This document shows, piece by piece, positions 37,283 through 45,712 of a stretch of 64,000 nt of DNA. The notes under the pieces were generated by a model, which saw nothing but the letters and a program-made list of their open reading frames with translations, had not been told where the DNA came from and made no database searches. The DNA comes from Candidatus Tisiphia endosymbiont of Nedyus quadrimaculatus. Lineage in GTDB: Bacteria > Pseudomonadota > Alphaproteobacteria > Rickettsiales > Rickettsiaceae. The position numbers were made by a program, and so were the translations under genes. Numbering within the stretch: position 1 is the first letter of the stretch; the number at the start of each line of letters is the position of its first letter. Location: the NCBI RefSeq assembly GCF_964059235.1, contig NZ_OZ060452.1:124001-188000 (forward strand). The letters run 5' to 3'.

Positions 37283-38041
37283 ATGTCTACAAAATCTTCT
37301 ATTAATCAAATAGAACTAGAAAAGTTTAGTAAAATTTCTAGCGGGTGGTGGCAGGAAGATGGAGAGTTTAAAATTCTTCATCAAATAAATCCTATTCGTC
37401 TTGGTTACATAATAGATAAGATAAAAGATCATTTTAATATAGATGATGATGTAGTACTACCTTCAAAATTAGATATTTTAGACATAGGATGTGGCGGGGG
37501 ATTAATTACCTCTGCTCTCTGTAAACTAAATGGCACAGTCACTGGCATAGATGCACTACAAAGTAATATAGATATTGCGATGCAGCATGCTGAAGAAGAA
37601 AATTTGAATATACAATATTTTAAATCGACTGCTGAGGAATTAGTATACTCAAATAGCAAACAGTATGATGTGGTATTATGCTTAGAAGTCATAGAACATA
37701 TAGACAATCCTAGTGATTTTGTAAAAAACCTTGCTAGTTTAGTAAAACCAAATGGCATGATTATAATTTCAACAATTAACCGTACTGTAAAAGCTTATAT
37801 GTTAGCTATTTTAATGGCAGAATACGTGCTTAGTTGGATACCAAAAAAAACCCATGACCATAGTAAATTTCTTAAACCATCTGAAATTTATTCTATGTTT
37901 AGTAAAAATAACATAGAGCTTAAAGAGCTTAAGGGCTTAACCTATAATATCGTCAATAGAAATTGGCAGTTGAGTGATGATATAGAGGTAAATTATTTTG
38001 CTTATTTAACTAGACCTCTTGCAAAACCCGCTCTGAATTGA
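37283..38041 (+). CDS. ubiG: Ubiquinone biosynthesis O-methyltransferase
   Basis: 252 residues. SAM-binding motif DILDIGCGGGLITSALC, then VTGIDAL, and the post-motifs DVVLCLEVIEHIDNPSDFV and GMIIISTINRTVKAY, which are highly typical of UbiG. It performs both O-methylations of the ubiquinone ring. The N-terminus EKFSKISSGWWQEDGEFKIL is also diagnostic. gltX follows 16 bp downstream. Confidence 0.96.
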   Translation: MSTKSSINQIELEKFSKISSGWWQEDGEFKILHQINPIRLGYIIDKIKDHFNIDDDVVLPSKLDILDIGCGGGLITSALCKLNGTVTGIDALQSNIDIAMQHAEEENLNIQYFKSTAEELVYSNSKQYDVVLCLEVIEHIDNPSDFVKNLASLVKPNGMIIISTINRTVKAYMLAILMAEYVLSWIPKKTHDHSKFLKPSEIYSMFSKNNIELKELKGLTYNIVNRNWQLSDDIEVNYFAYLTRPLAKPALN

Positions 38042-38057
38042 CTTTAAAGGAAATACT

Positions 38058-39464
38058 ATGACTATAATTACCAGATTCGCTCCCTCCCCTACTGGCTTCT
38101 TGCATATTGGTGGGGCAAGGACAGCATTGTTTAATTATTTATTTGCCAAACACCATAATGGCAAATTTTTACTTCGAATTGAGGATACTGATAAAACAAG
38201 ATCAACCGAAGATGCAGTAGATGCTATATTTTCCGGTTTGAAATGGCTTAGTTTGGACTGGGACGGTGAGGTGGTTTTTCAGTCTAAAAGAAATGATTTA
38301 TACAAAAAAGCAGCTCTGAAATTACTAGATGAAGGAAAAGCTTATTATTGTTTTACGCCTCAAGAAGAAATAGATCGGCAACGAGATAATGCTATAGCTA
38401 ATAAACAACATTTTTTATTTCAAAGCCCTTGGCGAGATGCTGATCCTTCTAACTTTCCGAAAGGTTACCAATCCACAAAAGCAGTGATTAGGCTGAAAGC
38501 TCCAAGAACTGGCTATACAACTATCCATGATGCTTTACAAGGGGATGTTACTATTGAAAACTCCCACCTAGATGATATGGTGCTGTTACGTAGCGATGGA
38601 AGTAGCACCTATATGTTGGCGGTAGTAGTGGACGACCACGATATGCAGATTACCCATATTATTAGGGGGGATGACCATTTAACTAACGCTGCTCGTCAAA
38701 TCCTACTTTATCAAGCCTTTGGTTGGTATGTACCACATATGGTACATATACCGTTAATACATGGTGATGATGGGGCAAAATTATCTAAAAGACATGGAGC
38801 TCTTGGAATAAAAGCATACCAAGATATGGGATATTTACCCGAGAGCTTGTGTAATTATTTACTAAGGTTAGGATGGAGTCACAAAGATGATGAGATTATT
38901 GCAAGACAACAAGCTATAGAATGGTTTGACCTTGAAGGACTTGGCAAATCGCCTTCTCGTCTTGATTTTGCCAAAATGGATAATTTAAACGCTCATTATC
39001 TACGTCAGCTTGATGCTACGCTATTAACAAAAATGATTTGTGAGAGTTTGCAAAAAACTTATAAAATTACCACGGAAGAAACGGAATATATTAAGCAAGC
39101 AATGCCAAACTTGAAGATAAGAAGCACAAATTTAGTCGAATTAGCTGAACTAGCCAAGATTTATTTGATTAACGTTCCTATTATCTACTCTGAGGAAGCC
39201 AAAGAGATAATCAAAAATTGTGATAAAAATTTACTTAACCAAGTTATTGAGGAATTAGAGAATTTACAAAATTTTGATAAAGACTCAATTCAAATAAAAT
39301 TTAAAGAAATAGCTAAGAATAATAATATTAAACTTGCAGATCTCATGCAATCCATTAGATCTCTAATAACAGGCATGAGTGCTTCTCCAAGTATTTTTGA
39401 AATTATCGCCATAATTGGTAAAGAAAATGCTATTGTTAGATTGAAATGTACCCAAATGATTTAA
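38058..39464 (+). CDS. gltX: Glutamyl-tRNA synthetase
   Basis: 468 residues, class I synthetase. FAPSPTGFLHIGGARTALFN has the HIGH-type motif; KLSKRHGALGIKAYQDMGYL is the KMSKS-type loop near residue 240. Length fits the bacterial enzyme. Rickettsiales usually have two gltX copies, one of which mischarges tRNA-Gln for the amidotransferase route; which copy this is cannot be told here. Overlaps the next gene by 19 nt. Confidence 0.95.
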   Translation: MTIITRFAPSPTGFLHIGGARTALFNYLFAKHHNGKFLLRIEDTDKTRSTEDAVDAIFSGLKWLSLDWDGEVVFQSKRNDLYKKAALKLLDEGKAYYCFTPQEEIDRQRDNAIANKQHFLFQSPWRDADPSNFPKGYQSTKAVIRLKAPRTGYTTIHDALQGDVTIENSHLDDMVLLRSDGSSTYMLAVVVDDHDMQITHIIRGDDHLTNAARQILLYQAFGWYVPHMVHIPLIHGDDGAKLSKRHGALGIKAYQDMGYLPESLCNYLLRLGWSHKDDEIIARQQAIEWFDLEGLGKSPSRLDFAKMDNLNAHYLRQLDATLLTKMICESLQKTYKITTEETEYIKQAMPNLKIRSTNLVELAELAKIYLINVPIIYSEEAKEIIKNCDKNLLNQVIEELENLQNFDKDSIQIKFKEIAKNNNIKLADLMQSIRSLITGMSASPSIFEIIAIIGKENAIVRLKCTQMI

Positions 39465-40057
39465 TAACAAGAATAGACTTAAATGATCCTACGAATGAGG
39501 ACAATAAACAAGGGGTGAGCGGACTAGGCGTACATGAAGTGCATGAGTACGCAAATACCCCGCAAGTATTTGCAAGAGCCAATTCGGAGGATCACCTGAG
39601 TATATTTCACAACCTAGTTGGAACATATGCTATTACGAGAATTTTAGGCAATTATGGTACAGCTAAAGGAATAGCTTACTTTATAGAAGATAAAGAACAT
39701 ATATACTCACCTCTTTCACGTATATTATACAGAGAGGAGCTTGATGTTAAATACTATGGTAATACCAATAAGGTAAAAGCTTTTAAGGAGTATCTATACT
39801 CTCTAGAGCAAAACAAAATTGTTAAATATTTTGTTAATGAAAATAACAATGGTTTATTTTACCAATTACATTTTATCTCTAATACTCCTTTTCAGGCTGA
39901 AGGTACACATCAATGCAACTTGGATCTTTATCAAGCTAATTATACATTCTTGAATAAGAATTCTTTTGAACTGAGTTATAAAGTTTTAGGCCCTAACAAA
40001 AACTATACGATAACAACTAGTTTTACTAGAATAACCTCAGTTCGATATAAGAATTAA
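39446..40057 (+). CDS. DUF6314-like protein with an RPE-like insertion near its N-terminus
   Basis: 203 residues. Residues from about 54 read LVGTYAITRILGNYGTAKGI, with YREEL, HQCNLDLYQANYTF and VLGPNKNYTITTSF later, the pattern of the DUF6314 family (lipocalin-like, unknown function). Residues about 12-53 (NKQGVSGLGVHEVHEYANTP) are an RPE-like insertion related to the one in glyS. The last residues TSVRYKN and stop are encoded by the 254-bp element starting at 40033. Native gene is thus flanked by repeats at both ends. It starts inside gltX. Confidence 0.68.
   Translation: MYPNDLITRIDLNDPTNEDNKQGVSGLGVHEVHEYANTPQVFARANSEDHLSIFHNLVGTYAITRILGNYGTAKGIAYFIEDKEHIYSPLSRILYREELDVKYYGNTNKVKAFKEYLYSLEQNKIVKYFVNENNNGLFYQLHFISNTPFQAEGTHQCNLDLYQANYTFLNKNSFELSYKVLGPNKNYTITTSFTRITSVRYKN
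39478..39606 (+). repeat. RPE-like palindromic element in frame in the DUF6314-like gene
   Basis: Begins ACTTAAATGATCCTACGAAT and ends CACCTGAGTATATT; its core AACAAGGGGTGAGCG and GTACATGAAGTGCATGAGTA match the reverse strand of 55406-55534 in glyS. The reading frame used (KQGVS...HEV.EYAN.PQ) is the same in both proteins. Confidence 0.82.
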
Positions 40058-40286
40058 TAATTCTTATATCGAACTGGCTTTGTTATAAGGAAAAATGCAC
40101 TCTTGAAGCGGCTGACGCGAGTGCATTTTAACTTTTTTCATCATTCAATATGTGATTTTAATTATTAAAATCACATATTGAATGGAGTGTTATATTTTAA
40201 CAATCAGGTGGGCAGCCGCTTCAAACCTGATTGTTTCTATATATAACACGAAAGTTCGATGTAACAAGTTACATCGAATTCAGGTT
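40033..40286. repeat. 254-bp multi-hairpin element, copy A
   Basis: Ends AACCTCAGTT/AATTCAGGTT inverted. Inside, in order: an 18-bp-arm palindrome (40039-40075); hairpin 1 AAAATGCACTC/GAGTGCATTTT (40092-40129); a 41-nt perfect palindrome with 20-bp arms (40143-40183); hairpin 2 AACAATCAGGT/ACCTGATTGTT (40199-40235) extended by GTGTTATAT/ATATAACAC; and an 11-bp-arm palindrome TTCGATGTAAC/GTTACATCGAA. The loops of hairpins 1 and 2 carry TTGAAGCGGCTG and CAGCCGCTTCAA, perfectly complementary. No coding potential. Confidence 0.92.
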
Positions 40287-40548
40287 AGAATATCCTGAAT
40301 TCAATAGATCTCTTTCGAAATTCGCTTATGCTGAGGAATTTAAAGAAGCCACTTCACTGCGAACCGCAGCGTACTGAGATGCACATGAGGAGCAGAGTAC
40401 CGGTAACACGAATAAATTACCAGCAAAAGTAGAGTTTCGAAAGAGATATAATATAACATTACCGTACCTTCGATATCACCCCCACCTACAGGGTAATTTA
40501 AAAGTCACACTCTAGAGTTGAAATAAGTAATTATTAAGAACATCAAAC

Positions 40549-40686
40549 GTCATTGCGAGACCACGTGAGTGTAGTGGCAATCCACATTTATTGGATTGCT
40601 TCGTCACGCGAATTCGGGATAAGAATTAACTAATTCTTATCCCGAATTGGGGTTTCGTCGCCACCAAAGTGGCTCCTCGCAATGAC
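40549..40686. repeat. GTCATTGCGA-type palindrome carrying a nested 38-bp palindrome
   Basis: Outer arms GTCATTGCGAGACCACGTGA and the inverted GTGGCTCCTCGCAATGAC. In its right half, after TTGCTTCGTC, sits AATTCGGGATAAGAATTA-AC-complement (40611-40648), identical in architecture to 14357-14394. TTCGTC occurs on both sides of the insert, a possible target duplication. Confidence 0.8.
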
Positions 40687-40731
40687 TCTAGGCTATTTTC
40701 TCTATGACTTTTAAATGCCATGCGTAAGTAA

Positions 40732-40752
40732 GGTAGGTAGGTAGGTAGGTAG
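40732..40752 (+). repeat. GGTA tetranucleotide microsatellite
   Basis: Five consecutive GGTA units ending AGCGTAA, in gene-free DNA. Too short to act on a gene but a candidate length-variable marker. Confidence 0.9.
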
Positions 40753-40838
40753 CGTAAATTATCGTAAATAACCTCAAGTATCGATGTAATAAATTAATAG
40801 TAGGCTTAAGTAATCATCCCCATTAGGGGTGATGTCAC

Positions 40839-41057
40839 CCACAACTGTCGAAAGTTCGAAGAGGAAGCGGTTTTAGACGTCATAATGGCAGTTTAAAAGT
40901 TGTGGGCTTATAACCGCTGTCATTGCGAGAAGGCGTAAGCCGACGAAGTAATCCACTTATGGTTACTTTTTGGATTGCTTCGTCGACCTACGGTCTTTCT
41001 CGCAATGACGTTACCCTATTTAAAACCCCTTCCTCTTCGAACTTTCGACAGTTGTGG
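40839..41057. repeat. 219-bp composite with 37-bp inverted arms around an inner palindrome
   Basis: Left arm 40839-40875 starts CCACAACTGTCGAAAGTTCG; right arm 41021-41057 is its complement with one mismatch. Between them lies a complete GTCATTGCGA-type palindrome (about 40918-41011). Related composites, more decayed, are at 15342, 24653 (half) and 57585. Confidence 0.88.
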
Positions 41058-41506
41058 AATGTCACCCCTGCCGCCATTATGTCATTCCCGCGTAAGCAAG
41101 GATATAGAATATCTAAAGCACCCTTCCTTCCTGTCTATTTCTTTAGATTCCTGCTTTCGCAGGAATGACATCGTTTCATCGTACATGTCATCCCTGCGTA
41201 GGCAGGAATCTAAAACTATATAAAATAGCTCTCTATGCTATTTTTTAGCCCCCTGCGTAAGCAAGGGTGACATCCGAAAGTGCAGAGATGACATCCTAGG
41301 CTATTAAACCGATGTCTTACATCAAATTGAGGTTAAGTAAAATTTACAAATCAGCCTTACGACAATTTGAAGTTTCGAGAATTCCGACTCGAGCGTTCAC
41401 ACCGAAGGCTCTCACTTGTCTAGGATGTGACGTGTCCCAACTTAAACCGAATACCAGTGTGCCTTCGCAGGAATGACAGCTCTGTGTAGTAACTACAACT
41501 GTAGTA

Positions 41507-42241
41507 CTAGTTTCTTCTACTACCAAAGAATCTTAGAAGATGTAAGAACAAATTAATAAAGTCTAAATACAAATTAAAAGCAGCCATTATAGACATTTTT
41601 TGTCCTAACTCTCCACCTCCAGACATAAAATACATAGACTTAATTTTTTGAGTATCCCATGCAATAATACCCATAAATATGCCAACCCCAATGAGAGACG
41701 TTGCAAAATATATAGCTGAGCTTTGTAAAAACATGTTGACTAGCGACACAATGATAAGACCAAATAATCCCATGATAAGAAATGAACCCATTGATGTCAA
41801 ATCCCTATTGGTACTATACCCATAAAGGCTCATTGCACCAAAAACAGATGAACAAATAAAGAAAGTTCGAGCAATTGACTCTCCTGTATAGATAAACCCG
41901 AGGGATGCCAAAGACATACCAGTTAAAGCAGCATAAACCCAAAACAATACTTTAGTAGTATCTAGACTCATCCTGCCAAATCCCATAAAAAAGTACAAAG
42001 CAATTCCCACAGGAGAAATCATTACCAACGTTCCCAAACCGGTATAGCCCATGAACTGTCCATTTGCTTCAACTTGAAATAAAAGCCTAGTTAATGGCTC
42101 AAATGATATAGTAGCAAAAGCCATTACTCCAGTTAGCACAAGAGCTAAAGCCATATAATTATAGACTTTCAGCATGTATTCTCTCAGTCCAACATCATAT
42201 GTTTTCTGAGTAGCAGTAAAAGTCTTGGTGTAATCAATCAT
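41507..42241 (-). CDS. Bax inhibitor-1 / YccA family membrane protein
   Basis: 244 residues from the ATG at 42241 (GGGG 7 nt upstream); an ATG four codons earlier (42253) is also possible. Seven membrane segments, with MLKVYNYMALALVLTGVMAF first and the family motif YLDFINLFLHLLRFFG at the C-terminus. IIAWDTQKIKSMY contains the conserved DTQ. The family modulates calcium leak or protein quality control (FtsH substrates/partners in E. coli). It stands alone between the two 254-bp elements. Confidence 0.9.
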   Translation of the reverse strand: MIDYTKTFTATQKTYDVGLREYMLKVYNYMALALVLTGVMAFATISFEPLTRLLFQVEANGQFMGYTGLGTLVMISPVGIALYFFMGFGRMSLDTTKVLFWVYAALTGMSLASLGFIYTGESIARTFFICSSVFGAMSLYGYSTNRDLTSMGSFLIMGLFGLIIVSLVNMFLQSSAIYFATSLIGVGIFMGIIAWDTQKIKSMYFMSGGGELGQKMSIMAAFNLYLDFINLFLHLLRFFGSRRN

Positions 42242-42377
42242 AAGAAACCCCATGAATCATGTTATTATTTATACTATAATAGTATAAGCTTCATACCTTT
42301 TCTTTTCAAGAAGAAAATTGTGAAATATTTATTTAAATTATCATGAAACGCTTATAAAAGCAAAGAAAAGATTAGAG

Positions 42378-42630
42378 AACCTCAGTTCGATATAAGAATT
42401 AATAATTCTTATATCGAACTGGCTTTGTTATAAGGAAAAATGCACTCTTGAAGCGGCTGACGCGAGTGCATTTTAACTTTTTTCATCATTCAATATGTGA
42501 TTTTAATTATTAAAATCACATATTGAATGGAGTGTTATATTTTAACAATCAGGTGGGCAGCCGCTTCAAACCTGATTGTTTCTATACATAACACGAAAGT
42601 TCGATGTAACAAGTTACATCGAATCAGGTT
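42378..42630. repeat. 254-bp multi-hairpin element, copy B
   Basis: Differs from copy A by one substitution (CTATACATAACAC for CTATATATAACAC) and one deleted T near the right end. All hairpins, including the complementary 12-nt loops, are conserved. Same orientation as copy A, 2345 bp away; the Bax-inhibitor gene lies between. Confidence 0.92.
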
Positions 42631-43019
42631 AGAGAGAAAATTTTATAATCAGTTTCCTAGATTAATATTTATTATTCAGCCTGAAAGGCTATTAAGAATA
42701 CGGATTCCCGCCGTTGCTAAGAATGACATCGTTTTTGATCCTGTAAGTACCATTACTTACGTTGGCTTTTTGATCCATGTGGGCAATGCCTACGCAGGAA
42801 TGACATCGAATTATCGAGGGCATACTGAAAGCTGTATCCCTTACTTTACAAGCCCTACAGCCTAATTTTTAAATTATTCTGAGGTAAATACCAACTATTA
42901 GTTGCGACTTTTAAATTACCCTGATAAGCTCAGGTAATTTAGTTGTTTACATGATACAAAGATATTGCTATTTTGTCTACAAAACTTAAAAAATATGATC
43001 TAATTTTTAGGGATTTAAT
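42631..43019. repeat. Gene-free stretch before tRNA-Leu
   Basis: At about 42703-42815 lies GATTCCCGCCGTTGCTAAGA followed by ATGACATCGTTTTTGATCCT and GCCTACGCAGGAATGACATC: an intact, uninterrupted version of the IS110 target and its flanks. No gene seen. Confidence 0.7.
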
Positions 43020-43104
43020 GCCTCTGTGGTGGAATGGTAGACACGGTAGACTCAAAATCTACAGCTCAAAAGGCGTGCTGGTTCAAGTCCGGCCAGAGGT
43101 ACCA
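43020..43104 (+). tRNA. tRNA-Leu (CAA)
   Basis: Acceptor GCCTCTG with CAGAGGT-type partner, discriminator A, encoded CCA. The anticodon stem GTAGA/TCTAC encloses loop CTCAAAA with anticodon CAA. A long variable arm follows, typical of class II tRNA-Leu. 85 nt. Confidence 0.94.
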
Positions 43105-43263
43105 TCATTGTGACCAAGGCAATTTGAAAGCTAGACTTATCCCAGTGAGGGTTGATGTCAGAGTAATGTTATACCGAATTCAGGTTATTCACGAAGCTAA
43201 TTTGAAGACACATTCAAATATATACAAAAACAATATTTAGGCAATGAAGGTTAGTTACATCCA

Positions 43264-43989
43264 ATGAGTACACATAACAATATTAATGATGTTGTAGAAA
43301 TTACAGCACAAAGCGGTTCATCAATTTTCTCTATGATATCATCCACTGATATTATAGGAAAATCTGTTATGATAATTTTGGTAATTGCTTCAATTTGGGC
43401 ATGGACAATAATTATAGATAAGATAGTTCATTTAGTTCAAATAAGAAAGAAAATTGCAATTTTTGAAGCTACTTTTTGGTCTGGAGCAGTTTTAGATCAG
43501 TTATATGAAACTATTAAAAGAACAATGAATAATCCTCTTGCCGCAGTTTTTGTAGCAGCTATGAACGAATGTAAACGCCAAAATCCTAACAACCTCACTG
43601 ATGCACTTAAAATTAGCCATAAAGAGCGAATAATACAATCTATGTACTTGATAAGGAATCGTGAACTTGAACGATTAGAGCAAAATTTAGGTTTTTTGGC
43701 AACTGTTGCTTCTAGTACACCATTTATAGGGTTATTTGGTACTGTTTGGGGGATTATGCATAGTTTTCAATCTATTGCAGCATCAAAAAATACCTCACTT
43801 GCTATCGTAGCTCCTGGCATTGCAGAAGCTCTACTTGCAACGGCAATAGGTCTATTTGCGGCAATTCCGGCGGTGATTTTTTATAACTACCTTTCTTCAC
43901 AAATAATTAAGATTAATAACAAAATTGATGATTTCATTAATGAGCTTAGTTCTATACTATCAAGAGCCATAGATGAAGGGAAAATGTAA
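43264..43989 (+). CDS. tolQ: Tol-Pal system protein TolQ
   Basis: 241 residues, MotA/TolQ/ExbB family. Three membrane helices; FLATVASSTPFIGLFGTVWG is the signature, and IVAPGIAEALLATAIGLFAA the third helix. With TolR it uses the proton gradient to energise TolA during outer-membrane constriction. tolR starts on its last base (ATGTAATG arrangement), so the genes are coupled. Confidence 0.95.
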   Translation: MSTHNNINDVVEITAQSGSSIFSMISSTDIIGKSVMIILVIASIWAWTIIIDKIVHLVQIRKKIAIFEATFWSGAVLDQLYETIKRTMNNPLAAVFVAAMNECKRQNPNNLTDALKISHKERIIQSMYLIRNRELERLEQNLGFLATVASSTPFIGLFGTVWGIMHSFQSIAASKNTSLAIVAPGIAEALLATAIGLFAAIPAVIFYNYLSSQIIKINNKIDDFINELSSILSRAIDEGKM

Positions 43990-44423
43990 TGGCTATACAA
44001 TTACCAAATTCAAACAATCAAATATCTAGACGTAATTTAGTCAGTGAGATCAACGTTACACCACTCGTTGACGTCATGTTAGTGCTATTGATCATCTTTA
44101 TGATAACCTCTCCAATGCTAGTGTCCGGTATTAATGTTGATTTACCAGAAACAACTTATAGCCAACTGCCAGGGCAAGATGAACCGTTAGTGATCAGTAT
44201 TAACAACAAAGGAGAATTATATTTATTGGAATCTAAAATAGAGAGACAAAATTTAGCTACTAAGCTAACTAATATTACAAAAGAAAAAAAAGATATTAGA
44301 ATTTTTGTAAGAGGCGACAAAAATGTGCCATATGGCGAGGTAGTTAGCGTTGTATCTGAAATCCATGCAGCAGGCTTTTCTAAGGTAGCACTAGTTTCAA
44401 ATATTAAATATAATGAAAAATAA
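43989..44423 (+). CDS. tolR: Tol-Pal system protein TolR
   Basis: 144 residues, ExbD/TolR family. One helix: VSEINVTPLVDVMLVLLIIF, which holds the conserved Asp of the proton path. The periplasmic part ends FVRGDKNVPYGEVVSVVSEI. Overlaps tolQ upstream and the tolA-like gene downstream (11 nt). Confidence 0.95.
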   Translation: MAIQLPNSNNQISRRNLVSEINVTPLVDVMLVLLIIFMITSPMLVSGINVDLPETTYSQLPGQDEPLVISINNKGELYLLESKIERQNLATKLTNITKEKKDIRIFVRGDKNVPYGEVVSVVSEIHAAGFSKVALVSNIKYNEK

Positions 44424-45357
44424 TAATATTTTTTCTATTTCTTTTATTTGCTCCGTAGTACTTCATTTACTAATAATATATTTCTTCTTATTTGGTCTTC
44501 CATCATTGTTTAAAAAACCTCCTGAAGAACAAGTAATAGTTTTTGAAATGTTACCAATTAATAGTAAATCTAATGTACCCAATAAAATAAAACAGTCTGA
44601 AAAAACTATAGAAAATCAAGATACAAAAAAAGTAGAACAAAGCAAACCTGATGATACAGAAGAGAAGAAACCTTTAGAGAAGCCTCTAGAAAAACTTCTA
44701 GAAGAAAAGAAACCTCTAGAAGACAAGCTTCCTATCAAGGAAGAGAAGGTTATAGATAAAAAACCTATAGAAGAGAAGAAGCCTCTTGAAGACAAACTTC
44801 CTATCGAGGAAAAGAAGGTTATAGATACAAAGCCTATAGAAGAGAAGAAGCCTGCAGAAGAAAAAAAACCTGTAGAAACAAAGAAGCCACTCGAGAAAAA
44901 AAAGAAAATTCCTAATAAAAGTAACTTAGATTCTTTGCTTAAAAATTTAGAACAATCATCTGAAGGGTCGAGTGCAAAATCAAATAAACAAGCTAGATCC
45001 AAAGAAAATAAAGAAACCCAAGAATCAAAAGGTCCTTACGATGACACATTGCCTCTTTCCATCAGTGAAATATCTTTAATTAAACAACAAATAGAGAGAG
45101 TATGGAACAAACCTATTGGGATACAAAACCTTGAGCAGCTACGGGTAACTTTGTATATAGCTTTAAATCAAGATGGCAGTGTCAAAGAAGTAAAAGTCAA
45201 AGAAACAATATGCCCAAATATAACAAAAATAGCTTGTGACGCTCTATCTAACAGTGCAATGAGGGCAGTATGGCAAGCAAGTCCTATTAATAATCTAGAC
45301 CCTCAGCGTTACAATAGCTGGAAAGAATTTAATTTTCTTTTTGATCCAAGTATGTAA
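44413..45357 (+). CDS. tolA: TolA-like envelope protein with Lys/Pro/Glu repeats
   Basis: 314 residues. N-terminal membrane anchor SFICSVVLHLLIIYFFLFGL; a low-complexity linker (about 60-165) of EEKKPLE/DKLPI/EKKVIDKKPI repeats; C-terminal domain (about 205-314) with ISLIKQQIERVWNKPIGI and VTLYIALNQDGSVKEVKVKE, the TonB/TolA C-terminal fold. It spans the periplasm to contact TolB/Pal. tolB and pal are not in the window. The repeated linker could vary in length between strains. Confidence 0.88.
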   Translation: MKNNNIFSISFICSVVLHLLIIYFFLFGLPSLFKKPPEEQVIVFEMLPINSKSNVPNKIKQSEKTIENQDTKKVEQSKPDDTEEKKPLEKPLEKLLEEKKPLEDKLPIKEEKVIDKKPIEEKKPLEDKLPIEEKKVIDTKPIEEKKPAEEKKPVETKKPLEKKKKIPNKSNLDSLLKNLEQSSEGSSAKSNKQARSKENKETQESKGPYDDTLPLSISEISLIKQQIERVWNKPIGIQNLEQLRVTLYIALNQDGSVKEVKVKETICPNITKIACDALSNSAMRAVWQASPINNLDPQRYNSWKEFNFLFDPSM

Positions 45358-45358
45358 A

Positions 45359-45511
45359 ATATACTACTCGTAAATGAAGAGTTGATAGACGAAGATCAAA
45401 ATTATGAAGTGCTAGGAGTCGAAGGGTCGAGGAGCGGAGCGTACATTTAGTACGTGAGCACCGAAGATCCCTGAAGACGACAACGCAATTCTTGATTTTC
45501 ATCGAGTATAT
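45359..45511. repeat. 153-bp repeat, copy 1 (after tolA)
   Basis: Ends ATATACTACTCGTAAATGAA and TTTTCATCGAGTATAT. Nearly identical to 53197-53349. The centre GCGGAGCGTACAT..AGTACGTGAGC forms a hairpin. It starts two bases after the tolA stop. The rest of 45512-45628 shows no gene. Confidence 0.85.
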
Positions 45512-45628
45512 TTGAAGAATTATTATATTTTTTAAGATTTATACTTAGTGCTAGTCAAATTTCCTCTATATTAGTATTAATTTCCGGATTTGGGATTAGT
45601 ACTACAGTTGTAGTACTAACGTCAAAAC

Positions 45629-45712
45629 GATGTCATTCCCGCGTAGGCGGGAATCCAAAAAATAGCCTGCAAAGGCTATTAGATATTATAGATTCCCGCC
45701 TACGCGGAATGA
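45629..45712. repeat. GTCATTCC-type palindromic repeat at the end of dsbB
   Basis: Arms ATGTCATTCCCGCGTAGGCG and inverted CGCCTACGCGGAATGACA with an AATAGCCTGCAAAGGC centre. ACTACAGTTGTAGTAC just upstream and ACTACAACTGTAG just downstream form a further inverted pair around the copy. The dsbB stop codon lies in this right arm. Confidence 0.85.

Larger units (their letters stand above)
40287..41340. repeat. Repeat-dense gene-free stretch
   Basis: No believable gene. It holds an RPE-like segment with AGATCTCTTTCGAAATTCGC and GAGTTTCGAAAGAGATATAA as inverted ends (about 40307-40451); a GTCATTGCGA-type palindrome with a nested 38-bp palindrome (40549-40686); a (GGTA)n run at 40732; the 37-bp-arm composite (40839-41057); and two GTCATTCC-type copies (about 41080-41172 and 41187-41273). 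Short open frames here are only repeat translations. Confidence 0.8.

Noticed and set aside
40923-41223. Two forward frames of about 82 residues in the repeat-dense region
   Set aside because: Both are repeat translations (for example CHSRVSKDIEYLKHP) in overlapping frames.
40549-41273. Possible CRISPR array because of dense similar repeats
   Set aside because: The units are long, inverted, diverged and irregularly spaced; there are no uniform spacers and no cas genes.
41344-41526. 60-residue reverse frame after the Bax-inhibitor gene
   Set aside because: TTVVVTTQSCHS is the same repeat translation as the dsbB tail; no independent support.
44616-45002. 128-residue reverse frame rich in Ser/Phe/Gly
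   Set aside because: It is the complement of the Lys/Pro/Glu repeat region of tolA; composition is an artefact of the repeats.
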